Notes: generated from the letters alone by a model not told the origin. DNA of 64,000 bases from Antarctobacter albus (GCF_900101505.1 NZ_FMZI01000001.1:496001-560000), one strand, 5' to 3'. Positions 54,955 to 64,000 are shown, numbered from the stretch's first letter. Numbers and translations are program-made.

Positions 54955-57728
54955 GTCTCGCTCTCCGGTTCCGGCAGCACTTTGCCGATGATTTCTGCCG
55001 CGCGGCCCGCCTGTCTCTCGAGGTCCGCCCGCATGCTTTCCATGTCCGGGGCCTCTGCCAGGCGCAACAGGAAGGTGCAGCCGCCAAGGCCCAGTTTCTC
55101 CGGGTCGATCGCCTCTTCGCTGACCAGTCTTGCCCCGATCTGCAAAGACCAGAACAGCTCGTAGGCGGCGATCAAAGCGGTGCGATCCGCCTCGTCCAGC
55201 CACTTGGCCAGCCGCAGCGCGCGGGGCGCCTCGCGCACCGCGCGCCCCGCCTCGAGCGCGCAAAGCTGCGCGAACAACTCGATGTCCTGCAGGCGCCCCG
55301 GGCCGATCTTGGCATCCAGCGGTCCGCCCGGCCCCTTGGCCGCGGCGATCCGCGCACGCATCTCGGCCACGCCGCGCCGAACCTCCTGCACGTCTCGGGC
55401 CTTGCCGATGACCTCCTTGCGCAGCGCCTCGACGTCCTCGGCCAGTTCCACCGGCCCCGCGACCACCCGTGCCCGTGTCAGCGCAAGGTGTTCCCAGACC
55501 CAGGCCTCTTCGCGCTGGTAGCTCTGGAACGAGGCCCAGGACGTTGCCACCGGCCCCTGGTTGCCCGAGGGCCGCAGCCGCATGTCGATCTCGTAGAGCT
55601 TGCCTTCGGACATGGCCGCGGTCATCGCGGTGATCAGCGCCTGCGTCAGCCGGGCGTAATAGGTGCGGCTGGCCAGCGGCTTGCGGCCCTCCGAGGCCTC
55701 GACGCCCTCGGCATCGTAGATCACGATCACGTCGAGGTCGGAGCGCGCGTGCTGGCGCCGCGCCCCCAGCGAGCCCATGCCCAGCACAACCGCGCCGCGC
55801 CCCGGCGGGGTGCCGTGTTTTTCGGCGAACATCTTCTGGACCTCTGGCCAGACGGCGGCCAGCGAGGCGCCCGCCAGGTCCGCATAGGCCTTGCCCGCTT
55901 CTTCCGGCCCCATCAGTCCGCGCAAGAGGTGCACGCCGATGCGGAAATGCCAGTCCTTGGCCCAGCGGCGGGCGGCGTCCAGCTTGCGCTCGTAATCCCC
56001 GGCCTCTTGCAGTTGCGCAACCAGCGCCGCCCGCAACGCATCCGGGCCCGGCCAGTCGCTGAAGAAATCACCCGCGATCACCGCGTCGAAAACACTGGCA
56101 TTGCGCGACAGGTAGCGCGCCAGGTCCGGCGAGGTCCCGACGATGTCCACAAGCAGGTCGATCAACTGGTGATTGGCCTCGAAGAGCGAGAACAGCTGCA
56201 CACCGGCGGGCAACCCAGCCAGGAAACTGTCAAAGGCCTTCAGTGCCTCTTCGGGGCGGTCGGTCTGGCCCAGCCGACGCAGGATCTCGGGGCGCAGGCG
56301 TTCAAAGATGGTGACCGCCCGCTGCGAGCGCAGGCAAGGATAGTTGAGCCAGCGCCCCGGCACCGGGCTGTCGGCAAAGACCTCGGGCACCTCCTGGTCC
56401 TTGCCGCTGCCGGGGGCAAAGAAACCCTCGGTCAGGTCGTGGACCTCGGTCAGGCGATCGGTCAGTTCGCGCTTGACCTCTGCAAGGTCGCGCCCCATCA
56501 GGCAGGCCAGCCGTTCCATCCCCTCGGGGGATTTCGGCAGGTCGTGGGTTTGTGCGTCGCCGATCATCTGGATGCGGTGTTCGACTTCACGGTGGGCCCG
56601 GTAGTGCCCGCTCAGCACCCTGGCGACGTCGCCCGGAATCCAGCCCTTGTCCGCCAAACGCCCCAACCCCTCGACCGTGCCGCGCACGCGCAACTCTGGG
56701 TCGCGCCCGCCGGCGATCAGCTGCCGGGTCTGGGTAAAGAACTCGATCTCGCGGATGCCGCCGCGCCCCAGTTTCATGTTATGGCCGGGAAGGCTGATGC
56801 CGCCGCCCAGGCCCTTGTGCTCGCGGATGCGCAGGCGCATGTCATGCGCGTCCTGGATGGCCGCGAAATCCAGGTGCTTGCGCCAGACGAAAGGGGTCAG
56901 AACCTCCAGGAACCGCGCGCCGGCATCCATATCACCGGCCGAGGGGCGCGCCTTGATATAGGCGGCCCGTTCCCAGGTGCGCCCGACGCTTTCGTAATAG
57001 CGTTCCGCCGCCTCCATCGCCATGCAGACCGGCGTCACCGCCGGATCGGGGCGCAGCCGCAGATCGGTGCGAAAGACATAGCCTTCGCCTGTCAGGTCGT
57101 TCAGCGTTGCGGCCATCTTGCGCGTCGCCCTAACCAGGCTGGCGCGCGCCTCGTGGTAGTCGTCCGGGTCGTACTGCTGTTCGTCGAAAAGGCAGATCAG
57201 GTCGATGTCCGAGGAGTAATTCAGCTCTCCGGCGCCCATCTTGCCCATCGCCAGCGCGACCATGCCACCCGCCGTGGCAATGTCATCCTCGGTCTTGCCG
57301 GGCAGCTTGCCGCGCGTGATCTCGGGCGTGATCGCCGCACGCAGCGCCAGCGAGACCGACAGGTCCGCGAACTCGCTGAGTGTCCCCGTGACCTGTTCCA
57401 GTTCCCAGGCGCCGGACAGGTCGCACAGTGCGATCAGCAGCGCCATCCGTCGCTTGGCCTGCCGCAATGCCACGCCGATCTGGGCCGGTGTCACTTTGTC
57501 GAGATCGGCGTACAAGGCCCTGACCGCGCCTTCCGGGTCCATGACCGCGCCTTCCAGCCAGCCCGCCTCCTTGCCGATGAGGCCCCGCAGGTAGGGGCTT
57601 GATCCGCCCGTGCCTTTGATGAGTTCGGCCATTGCCCCCGCGGCCCAGGGACAGTCTTCCAATGCCTCGGTGCCCCGGTCGGGTTCGAAGGCACGCGGCG
57701 TGCGGGTCATGCGTCGTTCCAGCGTCAT
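54951..57728 (-). CDS. glnE: Glutamine synthetase adenylyltransferase/deadenylase
   Basis: 925 aa bifunctional enzyme that adds or removes AMP on glutamine synthetase in response to PII. The first nucleotidyltransferase domain has KMGAGELNYSSDIDLICLFDE (deadenylylation) and the second GSLGARRQHARSDLDVIVIYD (adenylylation), joined by a helical region. The start at 57728 gives the family-like MTLERRMTRTPRAF; a later ATG at 57710 is possible. A YbaK gene is divergent. Confidence 0.93.
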   Translation of the reverse strand: MTLERRMTRTPRAFEPDRGTEALEDCPWAAGAMAELIKGTGGSSPYLRGLIGKEAGWLEGAVMDPEGAVRALYADLDKVTPAQIGVALRQAKRRMALLIALCDLSGAWELEQVTGTLSEFADLSVSLALRAAITPEITRGKLPGKTEDDIATAGGMVALAMGKMGAGELNYSSDIDLICLFDEQQYDPDDYHEARASLVRATRKMAATLNDLTGEGYVFRTDLRLRPDPAVTPVCMAMEAAERYYESVGRTWERAAYIKARPSAGDMDAGARFLEVLTPFVWRKHLDFAAIQDAHDMRLRIREHKGLGGGISLPGHNMKLGRGGIREIEFFTQTRQLIAGGRDPELRVRGTVEGLGRLADKGWIPGDVARVLSGHYRAHREVEHRIQMIGDAQTHDLPKSPEGMERLACLMGRDLAEVKRELTDRLTEVHDLTEGFFAPGSGKDQEVPEVFADSPVPGRWLNYPCLRSQRAVTIFERLRPEILRRLGQTDRPEEALKAFDSFLAGLPAGVQLFSLFEANHQLIDLLVDIVGTSPDLARYLSRNASVFDAVIAGDFFSDWPGPDALRAALVAQLQEAGDYERKLDAARRWAKDWHFRIGVHLLRGLMGPEEAGKAYADLAGASLAAVWPEVQKMFAEKHGTPPGRGAVVLGMGSLGARRQHARSDLDVIVIYDAEGVEASEGRKPLASRTYYARLTQALITAMTAAMSEGKLYEIDMRLRPSGNQGPVATSWASFQSYQREEAWVWEHLALTRARVVAGPVELAEDVEALRKEVIGKARDVQEVRRGVAEMRARIAAAKGPGGPLDAKIGPGRLQDIELFAQLCALEAGRAVREAPRALRLAKWLDEADRTALIAAYELFWSLQIGARLVSEEAIDPEKLGLGGCTFLLRLAEAPDMESMRADLERQAGRAAEIIGKVLPEPESET

Positions 57729-57825
57729 GGCGGCAGATGGCCACCAAACGCGACCGAGCGCAACTCCCTTGCAGCCGCTCCGCCCCTGTCCCAGTCTGCG
57801 CCCCGAAGCAGCAGGGACCAGGGTG

Positions 57826-58293
57826 ATGAGCAAGAGTTTGAAACGTGTCCGCAAGGCGCTCGAGGATGCGGGGCTGGCCCATGAAATCCGCGAGGTCGGC
57901 CAGGCGCGCACCGCGCAGGAAGCCGCCGACAGCGTCGGCTGCCACCTCGACCAGATCGCCAAGTCGATCATCTTTCGCGCCGAAGACAGCGGCGAGGCGG
58001 TGCTCTTCCTGACCGCCGGTGGCAACAAGGTCTGCGCCGAGAAGGCCACGGCCCTGGCGGGTGAACCCCTGGGCAAGGCGGATGCCACGCTGATCCGCGC
58101 CCAGACCGGCTTTGCCATTGGCGGCGTGTCCCCGGTTGGTCACTTGAATCCGATCCGCGCCTGGATTGATCCCCGGCTGCTGGAGTTCGAAGACGTCTGG
58201 GCCGCCGCCGGAACGCCCCGGCATGTCGTTGCAATGGATCCCCGAGAGCTGCCGCGCCTGACCGGGGCAGTCGAGGCCGATTTCACGCTTTGA
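57826..58293 (+). CDS. YbaK/EbsC-type aminoacyl-tRNA deacylase
   Basis: 155 aa. KSIIFRA, FLTAGGNKVCAEKA and the IGGVSPVGHLN motif (conserved Gly-x-x-Pro loop) identify the YbaK/ProX fold. Relatives hydrolyse mischarged tRNAs such as Cys-tRNA(Pro) or Ala-tRNA(Pro); the exact substrate is unknown. AGGG precedes the ATG. Divergent from glnE. Confidence 0.88.
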   Translation: MSKSLKRVRKALEDAGLAHEIREVGQARTAQEAADSVGCHLDQIAKSIIFRAEDSGEAVLFLTAGGNKVCAEKATALAGEPLGKADATLIRAQTGFAIGGVSPVGHLNPIRAWIDPRLLEFEDVWAAAGTPRHVVAMDPRELPRLTGAVEADFTL

Positions 58294-58419
58294 CCGGCGC
58301 CGGAACCGCGGCCTTGCGTCGTTTGTGCGGGAAACTTCCGTCGGGAAGACGGTCAGGGGGCATTCAGGTGGCCGCCGATTTTCATAATAAGTAACTGATA
58401 TAAATTGTGATTATGGATA

Positions 58420-58438
58420 ATGTAAAAAACATTCACAT
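58420..58438. promoter_or_regulatory. Operator-like repeat, copy 1
   Basis: ATGTAAA-N5-TTCACAT, a one-mismatch version of the palindrome at 58479-58497, 99 bp upstream of the DUF2852 start. Confidence 0.5.
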
Positions 58439-58478
58439 CGCCCCTTGAAAGCCCCGGACCAAACTCCGATCTGATGTA

Positions 58479-58497
58479 ATGTGAAAGGCATTCACAT
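58479..58497. promoter_or_regulatory. Operator-like palindrome, copy 2
   Basis: ATGTGAA-N5-TTCACAT is a perfect 7+7 inverted repeat ending 21 bp before the DUF2852 start codon. With copy 1, 59 bp upstream, it looks like a two-site operator for an unidentified dimeric regulator. The rest of the 225-bp gap is AT-rich promoter-like DNA without a gene. Confidence 0.55.
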
Positions 58498-58518
58498 AAC
58501 GAACAAACGGAGAGAGAC

Positions 58519-58956
58519 ATGACCACCGCCGCTTATACGAGCCACCTGCCCGCCAATGCCGGCTGGTTCGCACGGGCCGAGGCATGGCTGGATCACAAGG
58601 GGAAAGGCGCATGGATCGCGGCAATGGTCCTGGGCTTCATCTTCTTCTGGCCCGTCGGCCTTGCCCTTCTCGCCTACATGATCTGGAGCAAACGCATGTT
58701 CAGCAAGTCCTGCCGCACCGCCTCGCGTCACCATGAGGGCCGCAAGGCCGCCTGGGCCGCGATGAAACCCTCGGGCAACAGCGCCTTCGACGCCTACAAG
58801 GCCGATACGCTGCGCCGCCTCGAAGCGGAACAGGAGGCTTTCGAACAGTTCCTGGAACGCCTCCGCGAAGCCAAGGACAAGTCCGAGTTCGACCAGTTCA
58901 TGGACGACCGCGAGCGCCGGGCCAAGGCCGAGGCCGACGAATCCGAAAACGCCTGA
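58519..58956 (+). CDS. DUF2852 family membrane-anchored protein
   Basis: 145 aa. One clear transmembrane segment (GAWIAAMVLGFIFFWPVGLALLAYMIWS, about 30-57) is followed by a charged, coiled-coil-prone cytoplasmic tail (ADTLRRLEAEQEAFEQFLERLREAK). This is the DUF2852 pattern. The function is unknown. GGAGAGA precedes the ATG, and the paired palindromes above suggest it is regulated. Confidence 0.87.
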   Translation: MTTAAYTSHLPANAGWFARAEAWLDHKGKGAWIAAMVLGFIFFWPVGLALLAYMIWSKRMFSKSCRTASRHHEGRKAAWAAMKPSGNSAFDAYKADTLRRLEAEQEAFEQFLERLREAKDKSEFDQFMDDRERRAKAEADESENA

Positions 58957-59013
58957 TCGACCGGGCGCCCCTGCTTCGGGGGCGCCCTGCCCTTTACCTC
59001 GCTGGAGCCAACG

Positions 59014-59457
59014 ATGTATTCCGACACCATGTCCCACCTGCCCGACCCTGACCGCCAGGCGGCCTTTTACGATGGCGTGACCGTCAAGCGCGGCTTGGCT
59101 TGGGTGGTGGACACCGTGCTGATTTCTCTGATTACCCTGCCCATCGCCGTCTTTTCCATCGTCGGCCTGTTCATGTTGCCGCTGATGTTCCTGGTGATCG
59201 GGTTTCTCTACCGATGGATGAGCATCGCCGGAAAATCCTCGACCCCCGGAATGCGGCTGATGAACATCGAATTCCGCAATGCCTGGGGCGAACGCTTTGA
59301 CGGCGGAGAGGCCTTCCTGCACACGCTGGGCTATACGTTGATCGCAACCACGGTGATTCTGCAGATTGCCTCGATCGTGCTGATGTTCGTCAGCGAGCGG
59401 GGCCAGGGCCTGCACGACATGGTATTGGGCACCGTCGCCCTGAACCGTCGCGCCTGA
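59014..59457 (+). CDS. RDD family membrane protein
   Basis: 147 aa with three transmembrane helices. The RDD-type layout is visible: [18 protein letters not shown] (Arg and Asp in helix 1), [16 protein letters not shown] between helices 2 and 3, and the C-terminal [19 protein letters not shown] proteins are small inner-membrane proteins, some acting as ion exchangers. 57 bp after the DUF2852 gene, possibly co-transcribed; a terminator follows. Confidence 0.88.
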   Translation: MYSDTMSHLPDPDRQAAFYDGVTVKRGLAWVVDTVLISLITLPIAVFSIVGLFMLPLMFLVIGFLYRWMSIAGKSSTPGMRLMNIEFRNAWGERFDGGEAFLHTLGYTLIATTVILQIASIVLMFVSERGQGLHDMVLGTVALNRRA

Positions 59458-59466
59458 GGCAACAGA

Positions 59467-59504
59467 AGCGCCCCTGGCGCGGGATTTATCCCGCCAGGAG
59501 CGCT
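59467..59504 (+). terminator. Hairpin terminator after the RDD gene
   Basis: AGCGC..CTGGCG..GGGA and TCCC..CGCCAG..GCGCT form a long interrupted stem followed by TGTTTACC. Confidence 0.6.
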
Positions 59505-59620
59505 GTTTACCAAGAATTCGGAAAGGCCCCGCCGTTGCGGGGGCTTGCCGTGTCGAAAGGCTTGGCGCGCGGCGGGATCGTTGTTACCGTTTCGTTAAAT
59601 TTGACGAAGGTATCCGCTCG

Positions 59621-60433
59621 ATGCGTCACTCGCTTCCGCTTGCACCGCAGTTCTACGTCACTGCTCCCCAGCCTTGCCCGTACCTTGCGGACAGGATGGA
59701 ACGGAAGCTGTTTACTGCCCTGCAAGGAGATGCCGCGCAAAAACTGAACGACTCCCTGTCCAAGCAGGGTTTCCGCCGGTCACAGAACGTCCTGTACCGG
59801 CCATCCTGCGCCGATTGCGCGGCCTGCCTGTCGGCCCGGATCGACGTCACGCGCTTTCAGCCCACGCGCAACCAGCGCAAGGTCATCAAGCGCAACGCGG
59901 GTCTCGAACGCCGCGCCACCAGCCCTTGGGCGACGGAGGAGCAATACGACCTGTTCCGCCGCTACCTGGATGCGCGCCATGCCGATGGTGGCATGGCCGA
60001 CATGGACGTGTTCGAGTTTGCGGCCATGATCGAGGAAACACCGATCCGCAGCCGCGTGATCGAGTATTTCGATCCCGAGAGCGACAAGCTGGTGGCGACC
60101 TGCCTGACCGATATGCTCGATGACGGTCTGTCGATGGTCTATTCCTTCTACGAACCGGACATGGCACGCCGGTCGCTGGGAAAATGGATGATCCTCGATC
60201 ATATCGAGATCGCGCGCGAGGCGGGCCTGCCTTACGTCTACCTGGGCTACTGGGTGCCGGGCAGCGACAAGATGGGTTACAAGGCCGAGTTCGACGCGCT
60301 GGAGATCTACCGGCGCGGGGTCTGGGAACGGCTCGAGAACGCCAGCGATTTCTCCTCGGATACGCATCCGCTGTCGACCGATCCCATCGCCGAGCAGGTC
60401 GCGAACATCTCTTTCCCCGACACGCGCGGCTGA
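59621..60433 (+). CDS. bpt: Aspartate/glutamate leucyltransferase or arginyltransferase (Bpt/ATE)
   Basis: 270 aa with the two domains of ATE/Bpt proteins: the N-terminal [12 protein letters not shown] and the [20 protein letters not shown] cysteine cluster, then the GNAT-like C-terminal part ([41 protein letters not shown]). Bpt adds Leu to N-terminal Asp or Glu, exposing proteins to ClpS-ClpAP. Leu rather than Arg is favoured by bacterial origin but not provable here. GAAGG lies 10 nt upstream. Confidence 0.9.
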   Translation: MRHSLPLAPQFYVTAPQPCPYLADRMERKLFTALQGDAAQKLNDSLSKQGFRRSQNVLYRPSCADCAACLSARIDVTRFQPTRNQRKVIKRNAGLERRATSPWATEEQYDLFRRYLDARHADGGMADMDVFEFAAMIEETPIRSRVIEYFDPESDKLVATCLTDMLDDGLSMVYSFYEPDMARRSLGKWMILDHIEIAREAGLPYVYLGYWVPGSDKMGYKAEFDALEIYRRGVWERLENASDFSSDTHPLSTDPIAEQVANISFPDTRG

Positions 60434-60601
60434 GAGCTGGTCAAGGGTTTGTGAACTGATCCGCCCGCTTCGCTGGTGGACAAGAAATGTCGGCAATAGA
60501 CGCAATTCTTGGTTGCGCTAACCTATCAATGCGTGCATCCCCTCAAATTTGACCAAGCGGTAAAAACCCATACCGGGACAAGCCGCAAGAGGACCGATCG
60601 G

Positions 60602-60835
60602 ATGCCATCTCACCAAGATCAGCTGCGCACTCTCCTGAACGCGCTGGAATCCTGCGACCTGGAAACCCGAATAGACGTCGTCCGCGAGGTGGCCGTCCCG
60701 CTGCTGGAACACCTGGGCTATTCGCTGGCCCGCGATGCGGCGGCAACGGCGGCTTCTTCGGCCTTCATCCTGGCAGCCGACCTGGAAAAGCGGCTGGCCA
60801 AGATCGGCTCCATGATCTCGGATGACGACGCCTAG
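60602..60835 (+). CDS. Small hypothetical protein
   Basis: 77 aa, mostly helical (QLRTLLNALESCDLETRIDVVREVAVPLLEHLGYSLARDAAATAASSAFILAADLEKRL). No family recognised. AGAGGA lies 8 nt before ATG 60602; the open frame continues upstream to 60509 but that part is unlikely. The 168-bp gap before it shows nothing notable. It ends at a strong bidirectional terminator. Confidence 0.65.
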   Translation: MPSHQDQLRTLLNALESCDLETRIDVVREVAVPLLEHLGYSLARDAAATAASSAFILAADLEKRLAKIGSMISDDDA

Positions 60836-60870
60836 ACCGGCGCCGCATCCTTGGAATCGTCCGGACATCA

Positions 60871-60898
60871 AAAGGGCGGGCCCACTGGCCCGCCCTTT
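60871..60898. terminator. Bidirectional terminator
   Basis: Perfect AAAGGGCGGGCC-CACT-GGCCCGCCCTTT (12-bp arms) between the small hypothetical gene and the converging TRAP permease gene. T- and A-rich arms serve both strands. Confidence 0.85.
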
Positions 60899-60932
60899 GT
60901 GTTTTCGGCATTTCTCGCGCCCGTGTCCCGGA

Positions 60933-63287
60933 TCAGTGTCCCAGGATGGCCGGCACGATGGTCACGATCCCCGGGAACAGCGCCAGGATCGCCAGTCCGA
61001 CAACCTGGATCAGCACGAAGGGGATCACCCCGCGATAGATATGGCCGGTCGTGACTTCCTTGGGGGCGACCCCGCGCAGGTAGAACAGCGCGAAGCCGAA
61101 CGGCGGTGTCAGGAAGGAGGTCTGCAGGTTCACCGCGATCATGATCGTCACCCATTTCGGATCGAAATGCGCGCCGTAGATCACCGGCCCGACGATCGGG
61201 ATCACGATGTAGATGATCTCGAGGAAGTCGAGCACGAAGCCCAGGATGAACAGGATGATCATCACGATGATGAAGGCCGTGCGCGGATCGTCGTAGCTGC
61301 GCAGGAAGTCCTGGATGTATTCTTCTCCCCCAAAGGAGATGACCACCAGGTTCAGCAGCTGCGAGGCCACGAGGATGGTAAAGACCATCGAGGTCACCTT
61401 GGCCGTCTCCCGCACCGCCGGTGTCAGAACCCCGGACCGGAACAGCACCCAGCAGCTGAACAGAAGCCCGAAGAAGGCATAGAGCCAGCAGGCATAGGCA
61501 AAGAGGAAGGCAAGCCAGGTCGCGCCACTGACCTCTTCGACGTTGATCCGCAGGTCAAAATTGACGCCGGTCAGGATCATCAGGATCACCGCGAGGGTCG
61601 ACCAGATGATGATGCGCGGGCTGCGATCTTCTTCCGACAGCTTGCGATAGGCGGCCAGCATGATGGCCCCTGCCGCCCCCAGCGCCGCGGCGGGCGTCGG
61701 GTTGGTGATGCCGCCAAGGATCGAACCCAGCACCGCCACGATCAGGACCAGCGGCGGGAAGACCACGCGCAACAGCTCGTTCCTGGACAAGAGCTTCATC
61801 GCGTAGACGCAGCCATAGATCGTGATGGCCCAGGGCAGGACCATCAACACGACGGTCAGCATCGCCGAACTCGTCGGTCCGATCAGCAGGATGTCCACCA
61901 CCAGGCCCAGGATGATCCCCACCGCCCCGATCTGCAGTGGCAGCGGGTTCGACGAGGGCGAAACGCCCCGCGCCACGGCCAGGATCAGGCCAAAGATCAC
62001 CGCCAAAGTCGCGATCCCGGTGCCGATGGGTGCCGCGTTGGCGATCTTTTCGGCCTGCAGCTCGGCGATGCGATCGTCGCTCAGACGGGTGCTTTGCTGA
62101 GCACCGCCCTGGGCGTCGATCTCGGCCTGTTCGGCCACCGCCCTGTCCCAAGCCGCCTGACCATGCAGGTCGATCATCGAGGCCTTGCACTGGTCCGAGA
62201 CATTGGTGCGCAGCGAGGCGGCGTCACCGGTTTCCGAGAAGCTGTCGACCTTGACCGACTGGCTGCCGACCATGCCGACCTCTGCCAGCAGGATCGTGCC
62301 CGCGATGAGCGCGATGGGCACACCGAGGTACCAGGTAAAGGCCTCACCCCGGGTGACCGGTTCGCCCTCGCCGCCGTCCAGCGTGACCGCCGGCGCCTTG
62401 GAGGGGTTCAGCATCGCGTAGCCAAAGGCATAGAGCGCATAGAGCAGCGCCAGCAGGATCCCCGGCAGCAGGGCCGCCTGGAACAGCGTACCGACCGATA
62501 CCACCGCCGGTTCGCCAAGGAAGGTCAGCGCGTCGGAACAGCCGGCCAGTTGTGCCCGGTCTTCCTGTGCCGCGGAATAGAGATCCCCCGCCAGCGTGCC
62601 CAGGAGAACGATAACGATGGAGGGGGGGATGATCTGCCCCAGCGTCCCGGAGGCCGCAATGACCCCGGTCGCCAGTTCCGGCGCATAGTTGTTGCGCAGC
62701 ATGGTGGGCAGGGCCAGCAGGCCCATCGTTACCACGGTGGCGCCGACGATCCCGGTCGAGGCGGCCAGGAAGGCGCCGACGACGACGATGCTGACGGCCA
62801 GACCGCCCGGCAACGGGCCAAAGACGCGTGCCATCGTGGTTAGTAGGTCGTTGGCGATCTTCGAGCGTTCCAGCACGATGCCCATCAGGACGAACATCAA
62901 GACTGCCAGCAGCGTCTCGATCGACTGACCTGCGATCACCCGTTCGTTGATCCGGTTGACGATGAACGAGACGTTGCGGTCCATCGCGGTTTCCCACCCC
63001 TGCGGGAACACCGGCACCTCGACCCTTGGCAATTCCGGGTATCGGAAGATCGAGATCGCCTTCTCGTTGGCCCCGCTGGCAAGCAGGGCATTGTACGCCT
63101 CCGACCCGGTGTCGATGGCCTGGTGTATCAGCAGACCCGCGCTATCGAGGGCCGCGATGATCCCGAAGGAAATGATCCCCGCGCCGCCGATGGCAAAGGC
63201 CACCGGAAAGCCCGACAGGATCGCCGAAAAGAGCGTCAGAAAGACGATGATCAGGCCGATCTCGACGCCATCCAATCCAAACAACAT
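60933..63287 (-). CDS. TRAP transporter large permease (DctM-like, extended)
   Basis: 784 aa, nearly twice the 425-440 residues of a typical DctM subunit. The N-terminal half has the DctM core (GLIIVFLTLFSAILSGFPVAFAIG, GAFLAASTGIVGATVVTMG, LGQIIPPSIVIVLLG). Two non-membrane inserts follow (about 62-110 and 345-415). The C-terminal half has more helices and the DctM ending (EIIYIVIPIVGPV, NLQTSFLTPPFGFALFYLRG). Sodium-driven uptake of an organic acid or similar is expected with a binding protein not in this window. The small permease gene lies 11 bp upstream. Confidence 0.88.
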   Translation of the reverse strand: MLFGLDGVEIGLIIVFLTLFSAILSGFPVAFAIGGAGIISFGIIAALDSAGLLIHQAIDTGSEAYNALLASGANEKAISIFRYPELPRVEVPVFPQGWETAMDRNVSFIVNRINERVIAGQSIETLLAVLMFVLMGIVLERSKIANDLLTTMARVFGPLPGGLAVSIVVVGAFLAASTGIVGATVVTMGLLALPTMLRNNYAPELATGVIAASGTLGQIIPPSIVIVLLGTLAGDLYSAAQEDRAQLAGCSDALTFLGEPAVVSVGTLFQAALLPGILLALLYALYAFGYAMLNPSKAPAVTLDGGEGEPVTRGEAFTWYLGVPIALIAGTILLAEVGMVGSQSVKVDSFSETGDAASLRTNVSDQCKASMIDLHGQAAWDRAVAEQAEIDAQGGAQQSTRLSDDRIAELQAEKIANAAPIGTGIATLAVIFGLILAVARGVSPSSNPLPLQIGAVGIILGLVVDILLIGPTSSAMLTVVLMVLPWAITIYGCVYAMKLLSRNELLRVVFPPLVLIVAVLGSILGGITNPTPAAALGAAGAIMLAAYRKLSEEDRSPRIIIWSTLAVILMILTGVNFDLRINVEEVSGATWLAFLFAYACWLYAFFGLLFSCWVLFRSGVLTPAVRETAKVTSMVFTILVASQLLNLVVISFGGEEYIQDFLRSYDDPRTAFIIVMIILFILGFVLDFLEIIYIVIPIVGPVIYGAHFDPKWVTIMIAVNLQTSFLTPPFGFALFYLRGVAPKEVTTGHIYRGVIPFVLIQVVGLAILALFPGIVTIVPAILGH

Positions 63288-63298
63288 GCGCCTGCCTC

Positions 63299-64000
63299 TC
63301 AGAATTCCGCGTGGTCGTAGGGCTCTTCGCCCGCTTCAAGCTGGTCTTGGTCGAGGTATTTTCCCGCCGATTCCTCGCCCTCCTTCCACTCGAGGAACGA
63401 GCGGTAGAAGAAGGCCCAGGCCTGGATGAAGATCAGCGCCAGCATGACCGAGACCAGGATCTTGAACAGGAAGTAGGCGTTGAAGCCGTTGGGGCTGAAA
63501 CCGATGGTCTCGATGTTCCAGCGCACCGCGCGCGCCTTGAGCAGCAGACGGTCCAGCCCGTCCGAGGCCGAGGGTTTGGGCACGATCAGGTGTCGCCACA
63601 TGAAGAACCAGGCATACATCCAGATCAGCGTCGCGACCGGGATCATGAAGAAAAGCGAGCCGAACATGTCGATCATCCGCTTGACCCGGTGGCTGACCGC
63701 CGAATAGACCAGATCGACGCGGACATGCCCGCCCTGCACGAAAGTGTAGGTCAGGCACAGCGCGACAACCATCGCGTTGTAAAGCTTCAGCTCTTCGGCA
63801 AACCAGGACACATCGAACTGCACCGGGATGCCGAAGCCGATCGAGATGTCGGGCCGGGCAAAGATCCGTTGCATGAAGACGATCATCACCTGCTGCAACA
63901 CCATGATCAGGCCCGCCCAGGCAAAGAAGCGCCCGACGGTATTGGCCATGCCCTCCAGCACCCGCACGGTGCCCCAGAGGAACCGGTTGCTGTAGAGCCC
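63299..64000 (-). CDS. TRAP transporter small permease (DctQ-like), 5' end outside window
   Basis: At least 233 aa remain open to the window edge (reading GLYSNRFLWGTVRVLEGMAN), so the true start lies beyond 64000. Four transmembrane helices are predicted (WAGLIMVLQQVMIVFMQRIF, AMVVALCLTYTFVQGGHVRVDLVY, SLFFMIPVATLIWMYAW, FLFKILVSVMLALIFIQAW), as in DctQ. GHVRVD is the family motif. It pairs with the adjacent large permease. Confidence 0.87.
   Translation of the reverse strand, partial: GLYSNRFLWGTVRVLEGMANTVGRFFAWAGLIMVLQQVMIVFMQRIFARPDISIGFGIPVQFDVSWFAEELKLYNAMVVALCLTYTFVQGGHVRVDLVYSAVSHRVKRMIDMFGSLFFMIPVATLIWMYAWFFMWRHLIVPKPSASDGLDRLLLKARAVRWNIETIGFSPNGFNAYFLFKILVSVMLALIFIQAWAFFYRSFLEWKEGEESAGKYLDQDQLEAGEEPYDHAEF

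Overview
The window looks like chromosome of a marine or soil Rhodobacteraceae bacterium (roseobacter-type alphaproteobacterium). The basis is high GC throughout, a circularly permuted two-piece alphaproteobacterial tmRNA with tag ANNNRAPVALAA next to SspB, an Entner-Doudoroff edd-eda pair, a TRAP transporter, the PIN-domain/RNA-methyltransferase pair known from Rhodobacter, and small families (DUF2852, DUF4169, DUF502) common in this group. I saw no transposase, integrase, phage gene or CRISPR array.

Layout. 0.2-1.5 kb: a lower-GC orphan gene whose helical core resembles domain I of Cry-type pore formers. 1.7-11 kb: glutaryl-CoA dehydrogenase with a divergent LysR gene, the pseudouridine pair psuK-psuG, a DUF502 membrane protein, bdhA-patatin, a candidate sRNA, a peptide-binding protein and an entericidin-like lipoprotein. 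11-19.3 kb: an orphan EnvZ-like kinase, an MBL hydrolase, tRNA-Asn, then two adjacent quinone/catechol-stress modules: LysR with DoxX, a broken MBL gene, a DODA-type dioxygenase and glutathionyl-hydroquinone reductase; and HxlR with NAD(P)H:quinone oxidoreductase 2. 19.5-24 kb: a PAS/chemotaxis-receptor pseudogene and a large secreted RTX/DUF4214 protein whose upstream region holds a perfect FNR-type box.

24-30 kb is a sugar locus: a LacI regulator divergent from an FrcABC-like ABC transporter, a Gfo/Idh/MocA dehydrogenase and a fuconolactonase-like hydrolase. 30-38.6 kb is a nine-gene minus-strand operon joining an NMT1-type ABC importer to a cytosine-deaminase-like amidohydrolase, an FAD oxidoreductase, two flavodoxin-fold oxidoreductases, an Fe(II)/2-oxoglutarate-type oxygenase and a creatininase. 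A RidA gene is divergent from it. This is the best candidate for an undescribed catabolic pathway, probably for an N-containing heterocycle or amide. I cannot name the substrate.

38.8-64 kb is mostly housekeeping: an SbcD/SbcC-like pair without a visible zinc hook, tmRNA, two small secreted proteins, a ChrA-like transporter, SspB, FumC, an MsrQ-like haem protein, the DUF4169/ribbon-helix-helix pair with palindromic upstream sites, an FbpC-like ATPase, a PIN protein with an RlmI-like methyltransferase, edd-eda, glnE, a YbaK deacylase, DUF2852 and RDD proteins, a Bpt-type aminoacyl-protein transferase, and a TRAP permease pair that runs off the right edge. tmRNA, SspB and Bpt all feed Clp proteolysis.
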